From NCBI RefSeq assembly GCF_014172405.1, contig NZ_WNXC01000006.1:124001-188000 (forward strand): a stretch of 64,000 nucleotides of DNA, written 5' to 3'. Under the pieces are notes generated by a model. The model was given only the letters and a program-made list of their open reading frames with translations. It was not told the DNA's origin and did not search any database. Source of the stretch: Pedobacter gandavensis (GTDB lineage: Bacteria > Bacteroidota > Bacteroidia > Sphingobacteriales > Sphingobacteriaceae). Positions 18,275 through 27,466 of the stretch are shown here, piece by piece. Position 1 is the first letter of the stretch. Each line of letters begins with the position of its first letter. Position numbers and translations under genes: made by a program.

Positions 18275-20272
18275 TTACTCCTTATTAAACACTTGTAACA
18301 AATGATAAATAGCTTCCTGAGAACGTATTGCAGGCGAACCATTGATTTCTTGATTCTGCAGTTGTTCGGTCATATTTACTGCCTGAATATTATCTTGAAG
18401 CTGCAAGGTAATAAATTCCTGGATTAGACGTTTCAAATCTGCGTCATATAAAGGGAAGCAAACTTCAATTCTGCTGTAAATATTACGGTTCATCCAATCC
18501 GCAGAGCCCATATACATTTCTTCCTGGCCATTATTCTCAAAGATAAAGATCCTTCCGTGTTCCAGGAAACGATCTACAATTCTTCTTACGGTAATATTTT
18601 CGCTGAGTCCTGTTTTTCCTGGTATTAAGCAGCAGATACCACGGATGATGAGCTGTATCTTCACTCCTGCTGCTGAAGCCTCATACAACTTGGCGATCAA
18701 AACCTGCTCTTCCAGGTTATTCATTTTAATGGTAATAGCGGCAGGCAAGCCATTTTTAGCATGGTCTATCTCCCGCTGAATCAGTTCGAGAAAGCGGGTA
18801 TGCAGGTTAAACTGCGCAACGAGCAAGTGTTTAAACTCGATGGGTTCCGCAACCACAGTAGTCTTATCCTTTCTACTTAGAAAGTCGAACAACAACTCCA
18901 ATTCTTGCAGCATCGGTTGATGTGCAGTCAATAAGATATGATCTGTATAAAACTTAGCTGTACTTTCATTCAAGTTTCCTGTAGCCATCAGGCCCAGGTA
19001 CTGATTTTCTCCTTTGATCATCCTTTTTACAAGGGCTACTTTAGCATGGACTTTAAGGTCAATACTACTATAAATGATCTTTACCCCTGCAGATTTCATT
19101 TGCTTGGCCCATTTGATGTTATTTGCTTCATCAAATCTGGCTTTCAGCTCAACCAGTACAACCACCTTTTTACCATTTTTGGCGGCGGTCATGAGTGCAT
19201 TTACAATCCTTGAATTGCGGGCTACGCGATACAACGTCACATAAATTTCGCTGACATGATGGTCATTGGAAGCTTCATTGAAGAAGCGCAATACCGCATC
19301 ATAATTCTGGTATGGAACATTGACCAAGATATCCTTCCGAAGCATATGCTCGAATAAAGTCTCCTTTTCTGCAATATTCACTGCCTTTGCTGCCGGCCAT
19401 TTGGGATAACCAAAAAGCCTTTCATCTAAAGGAAAGGCACTGAGGTCTTTCAGGTTATGATAGGTTCCTCCTTGTACTACTGCTGCTTTTTGCAGGTTTA
19501 AGGCGTAGATCATCCGATAAAGATTCCTTAAAGGGATACCCGGCTCAAAAAGAAAACGGGTAGCAAAACCATAGTCTCGCGCTTCCAATTCCTTTTCCAG
19601 GGCAATCGTGATGTCTTCGGAATAATCCTGTCCTATTTTTAACGCTGCATTTCGGGTAATTTTAAGGTTGTAAGCACCCTGGATTTCATCATTAGGAAAT
19701 AGATAAGCCAGGTTATATTTGATGATATCCTCCAGAAAGACCACATATTGTTTGCCATCTATTGGAATCGCATATAAACGTTGTAAATCTTCAGAAGGAA
19801 TACTGATGAGCTCCATCCGTTCCTTCCCTTCTGAATTCCGCAGCACAACGACCTGATAGAGTTTGTTATTTTCCGCAAAGAAATCTGCCAATCCCTGATC
19901 AATGCATTCTGCATGAATATAAGCCAGAACTTCATTGAAAAAGAGCTCGATTACCTGTCCGGAGATAGCCGATGGAATTGGCTTATTATACAGCCAATAG
20001 ATATTTTGGGCTTCCAATGCAGGCAAAATTTGCGTACCGATAATCTCTCCGTAGCGTTGTTGCTGCTGGTCGATTTTCGCTTTTGCCAGCTCATAATCCC
20101 ACATCATGACCGGCATTCTTACCCGGTAAAACTCATCAAGATTAGAGGAATAGATGGCTAAAAATCGGATGCTCTCCAAAATGGGTACACCTGCCCTTCC
20201 TGCCTCCATGAGCACGCGCTCATTAAAGCTCAGCCAGCTAATATCCCGGTTAAAATAAACATCGGAGCCCAT
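18275..20272 (-). CDS. ppk1: Polyphosphate kinase 1
   Basis: PPK1 reversibly makes polyphosphate from ATP. The 665-residue protein shows the N-terminal domain (FNRDISWLSFNERVL), the phosphate-binding and catalytic region with VTLYRVARNS and KVHAKVAL (the autophosphorylated His), and the second His in LEHGRIFIFEN near the C-terminus, followed by MGSADWMNRN. Length is near normal. It is co-directional with, and 10 nt from, the HD-PycTM gene upstream and 14 nt from the lipoprotein gene downstream. This links polyphosphate to a possible nucleotide-signalling protein. Confidence 0.96.
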   Translation of the reverse strand: MGSDVYFNRDISWLSFNERVLMEAGRAGVPILESIRFLAIYSSNLDEFYRVRMPVMMWDYELAKAKIDQQQQRYGEIIGTQILPALEAQNIYWLYNKPIPSAISGQVIELFFNEVLAYIHAECIDQGLADFFAENNKLYQVVVLRNSEGKERMELISIPSEDLQRLYAIPIDGKQYVVFLEDIIKYNLAYLFPNDEIQGAYNLKITRNAALKIGQDYSEDITIALEKELEARDYGFATRFLFEPGIPLRNLYRMIYALNLQKAAVVQGGTYHNLKDLSAFPLDERLFGYPKWPAAKAVNIAEKETLFEHMLRKDILVNVPYQNYDAVLRFFNEASNDHHVSEIYVTLYRVARNSRIVNALMTAAKNGKKVVVLVELKARFDEANNIKWAKQMKSAGVKIIYSSIDLKVHAKVALVKRMIKGENQYLGLMATGNLNESTAKFYTDHILLTAHQPMLQELELLFDFLSRKDKTTVVAEPIEFKHLLVAQFNLHTRFLELIQREIDHAKNGLPAAITIKMNNLEEQVLIAKLYEASAAGVKIQLIIRGICCLIPGKTGLSENITVRRIVDRFLEHGRIFIFENNGQEEMYMGSADWMNRNIYSRIEVCFPLYDADLKRLIQEFITLQLQDNIQAVNMTEQLQNQEINGSPAIRSQEAIYHLLQVFNKE

Positions 20273-20282
20273 ATCAGCTTAA

Positions 20283-21509
20283 TTATAAAGTCACTAAAAC
20301 TGAAGCGGTAATAAAGGCCAGAACAGCCGCAATAATCCCGAACATAAACACATTATAAGCGATCCTTAAAAGTCGGTATTTACGACCCAATACCACACCC
20401 TGGGCATATAAATCTCTGATCAGACTGCCATAAAGAAATTCCCGGTCTTCCATCATTTTAAGCATCCCCCCTTCATATTCCGGAAGGGACATTCTATAGA
20501 AATTCCCAAAAAACAAGAGATTTACTCTCTTTTGAGCGATATCTTCAGGCGTAAAGACCCCTTTTGGAATGGATGGGCGGGTGGCCAGAATAGAGAATAC
20601 CATGGTCACCACACAAATGATCAATAAGATCAAGGTTGGAATGATCAAATGGGGATTATCTTCCAGTTTCCGCAATAGGATACTCAGAATCACTGACAAT
20701 ATAATGGAATTGGTAGAAATCATGATATGCGCCTTATTATCAGCCATATCACTCAGTCGTTGATGATTCCCGGAAGTGATCCTGAACATGGTTTCAATTC
20801 CTTTGTCCGGGCGATCGCTCTTTTTCTTTTTATCTTTTTTTATTTCCAAAGGGTTATTTTTCTCTGTTAAGATTGGGGGATTACTGGCAGTTAACACGCT
20901 TGAATTAGCCCTTGCTTCTTCGGCTTTATTTTCCAATTCGGCCAGGTTTTCCGCTTTTTTTCCATTCAGTAACTGCTGACAATAAGCGGTATGGTAATGG
21001 TGCGTTTTAAACAACTGAATGGTTTTCAGCCTCCACTCATCCTTATCCAATGCTTTAGCACAGAAAGCTTCTGCTTCCTTACGCATCAGTTTATTTCTTT
21101 CTTTGAAACTATCGCTTCCTAAATGGTACAAATCGGCATCACACACAATTTGCTCCAGTAGGCTCTCCGGCTGTTGAGGCATTTTAGTGGCCAGAATACA
21201 CTTCACAATTTTCATCGTAACTTCTTCACTGAGCCCTTTTTCCTTTAAAAAATCCCCAGCTAAACCTGCTCCGCTTGCCTCATGATGGGCACAATCAAAG
21301 AAATAGCCCAGATCATGGAACCAGCTCGCTGCAGTTACCACAAAGAAATCTTCATCGGAAAGCTGGTAATGGTTGGCAATTTTCACTGCATTTTCCACCA
21401 CTTGCTCCGTGTGATTTAAATTATGGTAGATCAGTCTGGAATCGCTTTGAGCCTGAAATACGTTTGCAACATGTAACCTTAACTGATCTAATATCTCCCT
21501 ATAATTCAT
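20283..21509 (-). CDS. HD-domain protein with Pycsar-type membrane effector domain (PycTM-like)
   Basis: Residues 1-200 form an HD phosphohydrolase domain with H33, H65-D66 (WFHDLGY), HHEASG (75-80) and D124/D126 (CDADLYHLG). A low-complexity charged linker (200-235) leads into a PycTM/DUF5706-like region (236-408) with GNHQRLSDMADNKAHIM and membrane segments at about 262-280, 288-308 and 384-405. PycTM proteins act as membrane-disrupting effectors in the Pycsar anti-phage system. Here no cyclase gene is adjacent and the gene heads the ppk operon, so a housekeeping stress-signalling role is more likely. The HD domain might remove the activating nucleotide. Domain assignment is firm; function is inference. 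Confidence 0.85.
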   Translation of the reverse strand: MNYREILDQLRLHVANVFQAQSDSRLIYHNLNHTEQVVENAVKIANHYQLSDEDFFVVTAASWFHDLGYFFDCAHHEASGAGLAGDFLKEKGLSEEVTMKIVKCILATKMPQQPESLLEQIVCDADLYHLGSDSFKERNKLMRKEAEAFCAKALDKDEWRLKTIQLFKTHHYHTAYCQQLLNGKKAENLAELENKAEEARANSSVLTASNPPILTEKNNPLEIKKDKKKKSDRPDKGIETMFRITSGNHQRLSDMADNKAHIMISTNSIILSVILSILLRKLEDNPHLIIPTLILLIICVVTMVFSILATRPSIPKGVFTPEDIAQKRVNLLFFGNFYRMSLPEYEGGMLKMMEDREFLYGSLIRDLYAQGVVLGRKYRLLRIAYNVFMFGIIAAVLAFITASVLVTL

Positions 21510-21633
21510 GCGGTATCTTTTTGTTTCTCATTCCTAAAACAGTCTGTTTCATTTTTGGTTGATGATATAAATATGAGGGTTTTAATTTTTATATCTAATA
21601 GAAAGTTTAAAAGATGTCATTACGAGAGTTTTT

Positions 21634-21699
21634 CTGATTTCTATCAGGGCCGAAAGTGATGAGCGTCATATTTATAATTAAGGGGAAGGTAGAACTTTG
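21634..21699 (+). promoter_or_regulatory. Tandem FNR/FixK-like dyads and promoter of ccoI
   Basis: CTGATTTCTATCAG (21634-21647) and GTGATGAGCGTCAT (21656-21669) are two TGA-N6-TCA dyads with centres 22 bp apart. A promoter box GAACTTTG (21692-21699, 7 of 8 matches to TAnnTTTG) starts 29.5 bp after the second centre, which would place that dyad near -40. ATG of ccoI follows at 21719. The same geometry recurs at 24281, 32341 and 34668. Confidence 0.75.
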
Positions 21700-21718
21700 A
21701 CCACATCAATTTGCCCCT

Positions 21719-24118
21719 ATGATTATAGAAAAAAACATAGCCCAGGAAACCCAATGTTATCATTGTGGTGATGACCTTCCAAATACGCCTTATATGGTGG
21801 ACAGCAAGTCTTTCTGCTGTCTTGGCTGTAAAGGTGTCTATCAATTACTTTCCAATCATAACCTGGGAAATTACTACGCGTACAACGATGTACCCGGACA
21901 AACACAAAAAAACAAAGCTTCCCATTTTGAATACCTGGATGAAGCAGCAATTGCCGCAAATTTAGTGGATTATACCGATGAAAAAGTGAGTGTCATCACG
22001 CTTTACATCCCCGCTATTCACTGTAGCTCCTGCATTTGGTTGCTGGAACACTTACACCAGATTAACCCAGCAGTAATACAGTCCAGGATTGATTTTCTAA
22101 AGAAACAGGTGGTCATCACCTTCAAAAACCAGGAATTATCCTTGCGGAAACTTATAGAAATCCTCGCTTCTATTGGTTATGAACCACTGATCAGCCTTCA
22201 GGATGTGGTTAAAAAGCAAAAGTCCGATCATTCAGAAGGCCATCTGATCCGCAAAATTGCGGTAGCAGGATTTTGCTTCGGAAATGTCATGTTGCTCAGC
22301 TTTCCGGATTACTTCGGATTGAGTGCTCTGGAACAGGAATTCAGAACCTTCTTTGGCTGGTTAAACCTTGCCTTTGCCCTTCCTGTGGTGTTTTACAGTG
22401 GCCGTGACTATTTCATTTCTGCCTGGAATAACCTTAAAAATGGCATTTTAAACCTTGATTTCCCCTTGGCTTTAGGGATTGCTGTCATGTTTATACGCTC
22501 TATCGTGGAAATTGTGGGCAATACCGGAGCCGGTTTTGTAGATACACTATGTGGACTTGTTTTCTTCCTGTTGATCGGGAAATGGATGCAACAACATACC
22601 TACCACCACCTATCATTTGAAAGAGACTACCGTTCCTATTTCCCGGTTGCAGTCACTTTGATCGAAGGAGAAAAAGAAAGACCATTACCTTTAAATGAAT
22701 TAAAAGTTGGCAACAGGATCCTCATCCGCAGCAATGAAATCATTCCGGCTGATGCAATCCTGTTAAAAGGAGAGGCAGAAATGGACTTCAGTTTTGTCAC
22801 CGGGGAATCCTTACCCGTTAAAAAAGTATTGGGAGAAGTCGTTTATGCAGGTGGAAGGCAATTGAAGGGCGCAATAGAGTTGGAGGTGGTCAAGCCAGTG
22901 TCTCAAAGTTACCTCACTCAACTCTGGAACAATGAGGCGTTTTTTGGTGATAAAACCATGATCAGGACCTTCGCCGATAGGGCCAGCAAGTACTTCAGCA
23001 TTGTTTTACTGAGCATCGCCATGGGTGCTGCTGCCTATTGGATGCTGCATGACGACCCCAGTAAAGCGGTGGCCTCTTTTACTGCAGTGCTGATTATCGC
23101 CTGCCCATGTGCCTTGGCTTTAAGCTCACCATTTACGCTTTCTGCAGTGTTGAGCATCTTCGATAAAAACAAATTTTACCTTAAAAATACGGCTGTAGTT
23201 GAAGAACTCGCCCGCATCAACACCTTTGTATTCGATAAAACAGGCACCATTACCAATCCAGAAAACACGGGTTTCACCTTTGAAGGACACATTACAGCAG
23301 AAGAAAAGCAATGGGTAAATGACCTGGCCAGAAACTCCGGGCACCCTTTAAGCAGGGAATTGGTGAAATGGCTGAACCGACCTGCTAAATATACTGCGGT
23401 AAAATACATGGAGAAGGTGGGCCGCGGAATCTCAGGAATGATTAATGGGAATGAGCTGAAACTGGGTAGCGCCTCTTTCCTTGGCCTGAAAATGAAGTCT
23501 CCTACACAGGGGGCCGCAGTTCATATCATCATCAACAACAGGTATCTCGGCTTTTTCTGTTCGAAACAGCAATGGAGATCCGGATTTAAAGACCTGATTT
23601 TCAAACTGGGTAAAGATGCTGATTTACACCTGTTATCCGGTGATCAGGATCAGGACAAACAAACGCTGATCCCCTTCTTTCCAAGAGCACAACAAATGCA
23701 TTTTGCCCAAAGTCCGCAAAACAAACTGGATTACATCCACAACCTGCAACAGTCCGGAAGAAAAGTACTCATGTTTGGCGATGGACTGAATGATGCCGGA
23801 GCTTTAAAACAAAGCGATTTAGGTATTGCAGTAACCGATAACATCAACAATTTCTCTCCCGGCTGCGATGCCATTCTGGACGGTGCAAGTTTTCAAAAGA
23901 TTCCTATGTTTATCAAACAGGCAAAAGATGCCGTAAAAGTGATTCACATCAGCTTTGGGATCTCTTTAACCTATAATGCTATCGGCTTATATTTTGCCGT
24001 ACAAGGCATGCTTTCTCCGCTCATTGCCGCGGTATTGATGCCGATTAGTACCATCACCATCATCCTATTCACCAGCATCGCAGTAAGACTGTATGCCAAG
24101 AAAAACCAGCTCCTATGA
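21719..24118 (+). CDS. ccoI: Copper-transporting P-type ATPase CcoI/FixI
   Basis: CcoI delivers copper for assembly of cbb3-type oxidase. The 799-residue protein has an N-terminal Cys cluster (CYHCGDDL, FCCLGCKGV; residues about 14-40), a heavy-metal-associated domain with HCSSCIW (about 100-106), the membrane CPC motif (CPCALAL, about 463-469), phosphorylation site DKTGT (about 505-509) and the hinge GDGLND (about 688-693). It overlaps ccoS by 4 nt and starts the cco gene group. Two FNR-like dyads upstream point to induction under low oxygen. Confidence 0.96.
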   Translation: MIIEKNIAQETQCYHCGDDLPNTPYMVDSKSFCCLGCKGVYQLLSNHNLGNYYAYNDVPGQTQKNKASHFEYLDEAAIAANLVDYTDEKVSVITLYIPAIHCSSCIWLLEHLHQINPAVIQSRIDFLKKQVVITFKNQELSLRKLIEILASIGYEPLISLQDVVKKQKSDHSEGHLIRKIAVAGFCFGNVMLLSFPDYFGLSALEQEFRTFFGWLNLAFALPVVFYSGRDYFISAWNNLKNGILNLDFPLALGIAVMFIRSIVEIVGNTGAGFVDTLCGLVFFLLIGKWMQQHTYHHLSFERDYRSYFPVAVTLIEGEKERPLPLNELKVGNRILIRSNEIIPADAILLKGEAEMDFSFVTGESLPVKKVLGEVVYAGGRQLKGAIELEVVKPVSQSYLTQLWNNEAFFGDKTMIRTFADRASKYFSIVLLSIAMGAAAYWMLHDDPSKAVASFTAVLIIACPCALALSSPFTLSAVLSIFDKNKFYLKNTAVVEELARINTFVFDKTGTITNPENTGFTFEGHITAEEKQWVNDLARNSGHPLSRELVKWLNRPAKYTAVKYMEKVGRGISGMINGNELKLGSASFLGLKMKSPTQGAAVHIIINNRYLGFFCSKQQWRSGFKDLIFKLGKDADLHLLSGDQDQDKQTLIPFFPRAQQMHFAQSPQNKLDYIHNLQQSGRKVLMFGDGLNDAGALKQSDLGIAVTDNINNFSPGCDAILDGASFQKIPMFIKQAKDAVKVIHISFGISLTYNAIGLYFAVQGMLSPLIAAVLMPISTITIILFTSIAVRLYAKKNQLL

Positions 24119-24300
24119 ACATCCTCTACCTCCTGATTGGCTTTAGCATTTTATTGGCATTGATCTTTCTTGCCGCTTTTTTCTGGGCCAGTAAGAGCGG
24201 CCAAAATGACGACACCTATACCCCTGCGGTCAGGATGCTCTTTGATGATGAGGTTCAGGAGAAAATTGAGGACATAAAAAGTGACGAAGATCATGTATAG
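24115..24300 (+). CDS. ccoS: cbb3 oxidase maturation protein CcoS
   Basis: The 61-residue product has one N-terminal membrane segment (residues about 3-27), then WASKSGQNDD and an acidic tail. This is the usual form of CcoS, which is needed to place heme and copper in cbb3 oxidase. The start overlaps the ccoI stop (ATGA). The distal dyad of the ccoN promoter lies inside its last codons. Confidence 0.93.
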   Translation: MNILYLLIGFSILLALIFLAAFFWASKSGQNDDTYTPAVRMLFDDEVQEKIEDIKSDEDHV

Positions 24301-24346
24301 CCACAATTGATGTCATTCTGTACCTAAACGCACCGACCTAATTTTA
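24281..24346 (+). promoter_or_regulatory. FNR/FixK-like dyads and promoter of ccoNO
   Basis: GTGACGAAGATCAT at 24281-24294 is a full TGA-N6-TCA dyad. Exactly 22 bp downstream, ACAATTGATGTCAT (24303-24316) keeps only the TCA half. TAATTTTA (24339-24346, 7 of 8 matches to TAnnTTTG) starts 29.5 bp after the second centre. ATG of ccoN is at 24377. The spacing equals that at ccoI, which supports a second promoter inside the cco group. Confidence 0.6.
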
Positions 24347-24376
24347 CATCCATAAACAAGCAATCCAATTTTTAAC

Positions 24377-26488
24377 ATGACTGAAAAATTTTACTACGAC
24401 AACAAGATCGTCAGGAACTTCGCAGTAGCCACCATCATTTGGGGCATCATCGGAATGACGGTCGGATTGCTCATTGCAATGCAGCTCTTCAAACCTGCAT
24501 TAAACATGGGCTCCCAGTACACAACTTTCGGCCGGATCAGGCCGTTACACACCAATGCAGTGATCTTTGCCTTTGTAGGGAACGCAATTTTTATGGGTGT
24601 TTACTACTCCCTGCAACGACTCCTCAAGGCGAGGATGTTCAGTGATGTACTCAGTAAAATACACTTCTGGGGATGGCAACTGATTATTATTTCCGCTGTG
24701 ATCACCCTTCCTCTGGGATTTAGCTCTTCCCATGAATATGCGGAGCTGGAATGGCCGATAGACATTGCCATTACGCTGATATGGGTTGTTTTTGGGGTCA
24801 ATATGTTTGGTACCATCATCAAAAGAAGAGAGAAACACATGTATGTAGCCATTTGGTTTTACATTGCTACTTTCGTTACCGTTGCCGTATTACACATTGT
24901 AAATTCTTTTCAGCTTCCAATATCTGCTTTTAAAAGTTATTATTTATATGCTGGTGTACAGGATGCCTTGGTACAGTGGTGGTATGGACACAATGCAGTG
25001 GCCTTCTTTTTAACCACTCCTTATTTGGGAATGATGTATTATTTCCTTCCAAAAATGGCCAATCGCCCTGTTTATTCTTATAAACTGAGTATTCTCCATT
25101 TCTGGTCATTAATTTTCATTTACATCTGGGCAGGACCACACCATTTACTATATACCTCTTTACCAAGCTGGGCACAATCATTAGGTGTAGCCTTCTCTAT
25201 CATGCTGATCGCACCAAGTTGGGGCGGTATGATCAATGGATTGCTGACACTCCGTGGTGCATGGGACAAAGTACGAGAAGATTCCAGGCTTAAATTTATG
25301 GTGGTTGGGATTACCGCTTATGGTATGGCCACTTTTGAAGGCCCAATGCTTGCCTTAAAACAGATCAATGCGATTGCACACTATACCGACTGGATCGTTG
25401 CACACGTACATGTTGGCGCGCTTGGCTGGAATGGGTTTTTAACCTTCGGTATTTTATATTGGTTGATTCCAAGAATCTACAGAACAGAATTGTACTCTAA
25501 AAAACTGGTTTCTTTCCATTTTTGGATTGGAACACTAGGTATCATTTTCTATGCGGTACCTTTATATTTCGCTGGTTTCACTCAAGGATTGATGTGGAAA
25601 GAGTTCACGGAAGATGGCATGCTACGTTACCCTAACTTCCTGGAAACCGTGATTCAAATTCTTCCTATGTACGTGCTTAGAGCTATAGGTGGTGCATTAT
25701 ATCTGATCGGTGTAATCGTGATGACTTATAACCTGATCAGAACCGTTCGTTTAGGTAAACTACTAGCCGATGAACCAGCAGAAGCAATGCCATTACCGGC
25801 AGACTACGTTCCTCAGGGATCTGAGAAAAAATTCCACAGGGTATTGGAACGTAAACCAATGGTTTTCATGGTACTTTCTTTAATTGTCATCCTGATTGGT
25901 GGTATGATTGAAATGATGCCAACGTTCACCATCAAGTCGAACATTCCAACGATTGCCAGTGTACATCCTTATAGTCCCTTAGAGTTACAAGGGCGTGATT
26001 TGTACATCCGAGAAGGTTGTGTGAGTTGTCACTCTCAAATGATTCGTCCATTCCGTTCAGAAACAGAACGATATGGCGAATACAGTAAAGCCGGAGAATT
26101 TGTGTATGACCATCCACATTTATGGGGTTCTAAACGCACCGGTCCGGATTTACAACGTGAAGGCGGTAAATATGGTAACGCATGGCATTACAACCACATG
26201 TTAGACCCACAAACGATGTCGCCTGGAAGTATCATGCCTCCTTATGAATGGCTGATTACGCAGAAACTGGACACCAGCACCACCATCAGCAAAATCAATG
26301 CGATGCGTACCCTGGGTGTTCCTTATGAAGAAGGTTATGAACACAAAGCAAACCGCGACCTGGATAAACAGGCCAAGGCCATTGCTGCAGACCTTAGACA
26401 GAACAACATCAAAGTGAAAGATGACAAAGAAATCATTGCGCTGATTGCCTATTTGCAACGCTTAGGAGTAGACATTAAAGCCCAATAA
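24377..26488 (+). CDS. ccoN: cbb3-type cytochrome c oxidase, fused subunits I and II (CcoN-CcoO)
   Basis: Residues about 1-475 are CcoN, the heme-copper catalytic subunit, with heme ligand region RPLHTNAVIFAF, the WWYGHNAVAFF helix near the binuclear centre, and VHVGALGWNGF. After a linker and a further membrane helix (about 495-520) follows CcoO, with heme c motif CVSCH (about 548-552) and axial Met in IMPPYEWL. The 703-residue fusion is typical of many Bacteroidota, where Proteobacteria have two genes. It reduces oxygen with high affinity and pumps protons. ccoQ follows 18 nt later. Confidence 0.96.
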   Translation: MTEKFYYDNKIVRNFAVATIIWGIIGMTVGLLIAMQLFKPALNMGSQYTTFGRIRPLHTNAVIFAFVGNAIFMGVYYSLQRLLKARMFSDVLSKIHFWGWQLIIISAVITLPLGFSSSHEYAELEWPIDIAITLIWVVFGVNMFGTIIKRREKHMYVAIWFYIATFVTVAVLHIVNSFQLPISAFKSYYLYAGVQDALVQWWYGHNAVAFFLTTPYLGMMYYFLPKMANRPVYSYKLSILHFWSLIFIYIWAGPHHLLYTSLPSWAQSLGVAFSIMLIAPSWGGMINGLLTLRGAWDKVREDSRLKFMVVGITAYGMATFEGPMLALKQINAIAHYTDWIVAHVHVGALGWNGFLTFGILYWLIPRIYRTELYSKKLVSFHFWIGTLGIIFYAVPLYFAGFTQGLMWKEFTEDGMLRYPNFLETVIQILPMYVLRAIGGALYLIGVIVMTYNLIRTVRLGKLLADEPAEAMPLPADYVPQGSEKKFHRVLERKPMVFMVLSLIVILIGGMIEMMPTFTIKSNIPTIASVHPYSPLELQGRDLYIREGCVSCHSQMIRPFRSETERYGEYSKAGEFVYDHPHLWGSKRTGPDLQREGGKYGNAWHYNHMLDPQTMSPGSIMPPYEWLITQKLDTSTTISKINAMRTLGVPYEEGYEHKANRDLDKQAKAIAADLRQNNIKVKDDKEIIALIAYLQRLGVDIKAQ

Positions 26489-26506
26489 AACCTAAACAAC
26501 AACGCT

Positions 26507-26674
26507 ATGTTTAAGCAATTTTTAGATCAAGTAGATGGAAGCCAGGTGTATTTAATCACCTCCCTTGGCATATTCCTGCTCTTTTTTATCCTGGTCGGCA
26601 TTCTCTTGCTGACCATGAAAAAAGAAGAAATTAAATATATGAGTGAATTACCTTTAAAAGACGATGTACAATGA
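26507..26674 (+). CDS. ccoQ: Small cbb3 oxidase subunit CcoQ
   Basis: This 55-residue protein was read directly from the sequence: MFKQFLDQVDGSQ, one membrane helix (about 15-36) and a charged tail MKKEEIKYMSEL ending DDVQ. Size, topology and position between ccoNO and ccoP fit CcoQ, which stabilises the oxidase. The stop codon overlaps the ccoP start as ATGA. Confidence 0.88.
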   Translation: MFKQFLDQVDGSQVYLITSLGIFLLFFILVGILLLTMKKEEIKYMSELPLKDDVQ

Positions 26675-27465
26675 CAGATTTATTAATTTGGGCCCTGCTA
26701 TTCACTGCAGTACTCATACTTGTAGTTTCCATACTGGTATTGAGGGTCATCAAAGTCTACGTCAAGGAAACACTTCATCCTACCAAATTCGCTTCTGAAG
26801 CAGAAAGGGAAAAATACTGGGAAGCACAAGAGCAACTGGCAGCGGAAAAAGCGGAGCAGCCATCTTTCTGGACGAAGTTAATGGGATTAAGACCTATTTC
26901 TGAGGAGAAAGACATCATGATGGAACATAAATTTGATGGCATTGCGGAGCTGGACAACCCTACTCCTGCCTGGTTTATGGTCTTATTCTATGGAACCATC
27001 ATTTTTGCCATCGGCTATATGCTCAACTACCATGTATTTGGTTGGGGTAAGTTACAGGAAGAAGAGTATGCTGTAGAGCTCCGTCAGGCAGAAGCAGACC
27101 GCATTGCGTTCCTTCAAAAACCTGGCTCTGGCGGTCCTAAGATCAACGAGAATAACTTTGAGAAAAGCGATGATCCAGCGATGATCCAAAAAGGCGCCGC
27201 ACTATTCAAAACGGCTTGTACCCCTTGTCATGGGGAACATGCAGAAGGTGCCGTTGGCCCCAATTTAACGGATGAGTATTGGCTGCATGGCGGTGCGCCA
27301 AAAAACATCTTCAAGACCATCAAATATGGTGTTCCTGACAAAGGGATGGTGGCATGGGAGAAATCTATGAATGCCCAGCAAATCTCAGACATTACCAATT
27401 ATATTCTTTCTATTCAAGGAAGTAATCCTGCGGGTGCGAAAGCTCCACAGGGCAAAAAAGATTAA
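26671..27465 (+). CDS. ccoP: cbb3 oxidase cytochrome c subunit CcoP (monoheme)
   Basis: CcoP passes electrons to CcoO. The 264-residue protein has two membrane segments (about 4-27 and 104-128), an Ala/Glu-rich stretch between them, and one cytochrome c domain with CTPCH (about 186-190) and axial Met in GMVAWEKSM. Proteobacterial CcoP has two heme c groups; only one CxxCH is present here, as is usual in Bacteroidota. It overlaps ccoQ by 4 nt. Confidence 0.94.
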   Translation: MTDLLIWALLFTAVLILVVSILVLRVIKVYVKETLHPTKFASEAEREKYWEAQEQLAAEKAEQPSFWTKLMGLRPISEEKDIMMEHKFDGIAELDNPTPAWFMVLFYGTIIFAIGYMLNYHVFGWGKLQEEEYAVELRQAEADRIAFLQKPGSGGPKINENNFEKSDDPAMIQKGAALFKTACTPCHGEHAEGAVGPNLTDEYWLHGGAPKNIFKTIKYGVPDKGMVAWEKSMNAQQISDITNYILSIQGSNPAGAKAPQGKKD

Positions 27466-27466
27466 T

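Noticed and set aside
20283..21509. A complete Pycsar phage-defence system
   Set aside because: Only the effector-like domain is present. No cyclase of the PycC type lies within the neighbouring genes, and the operon context is polyphosphate kinase.
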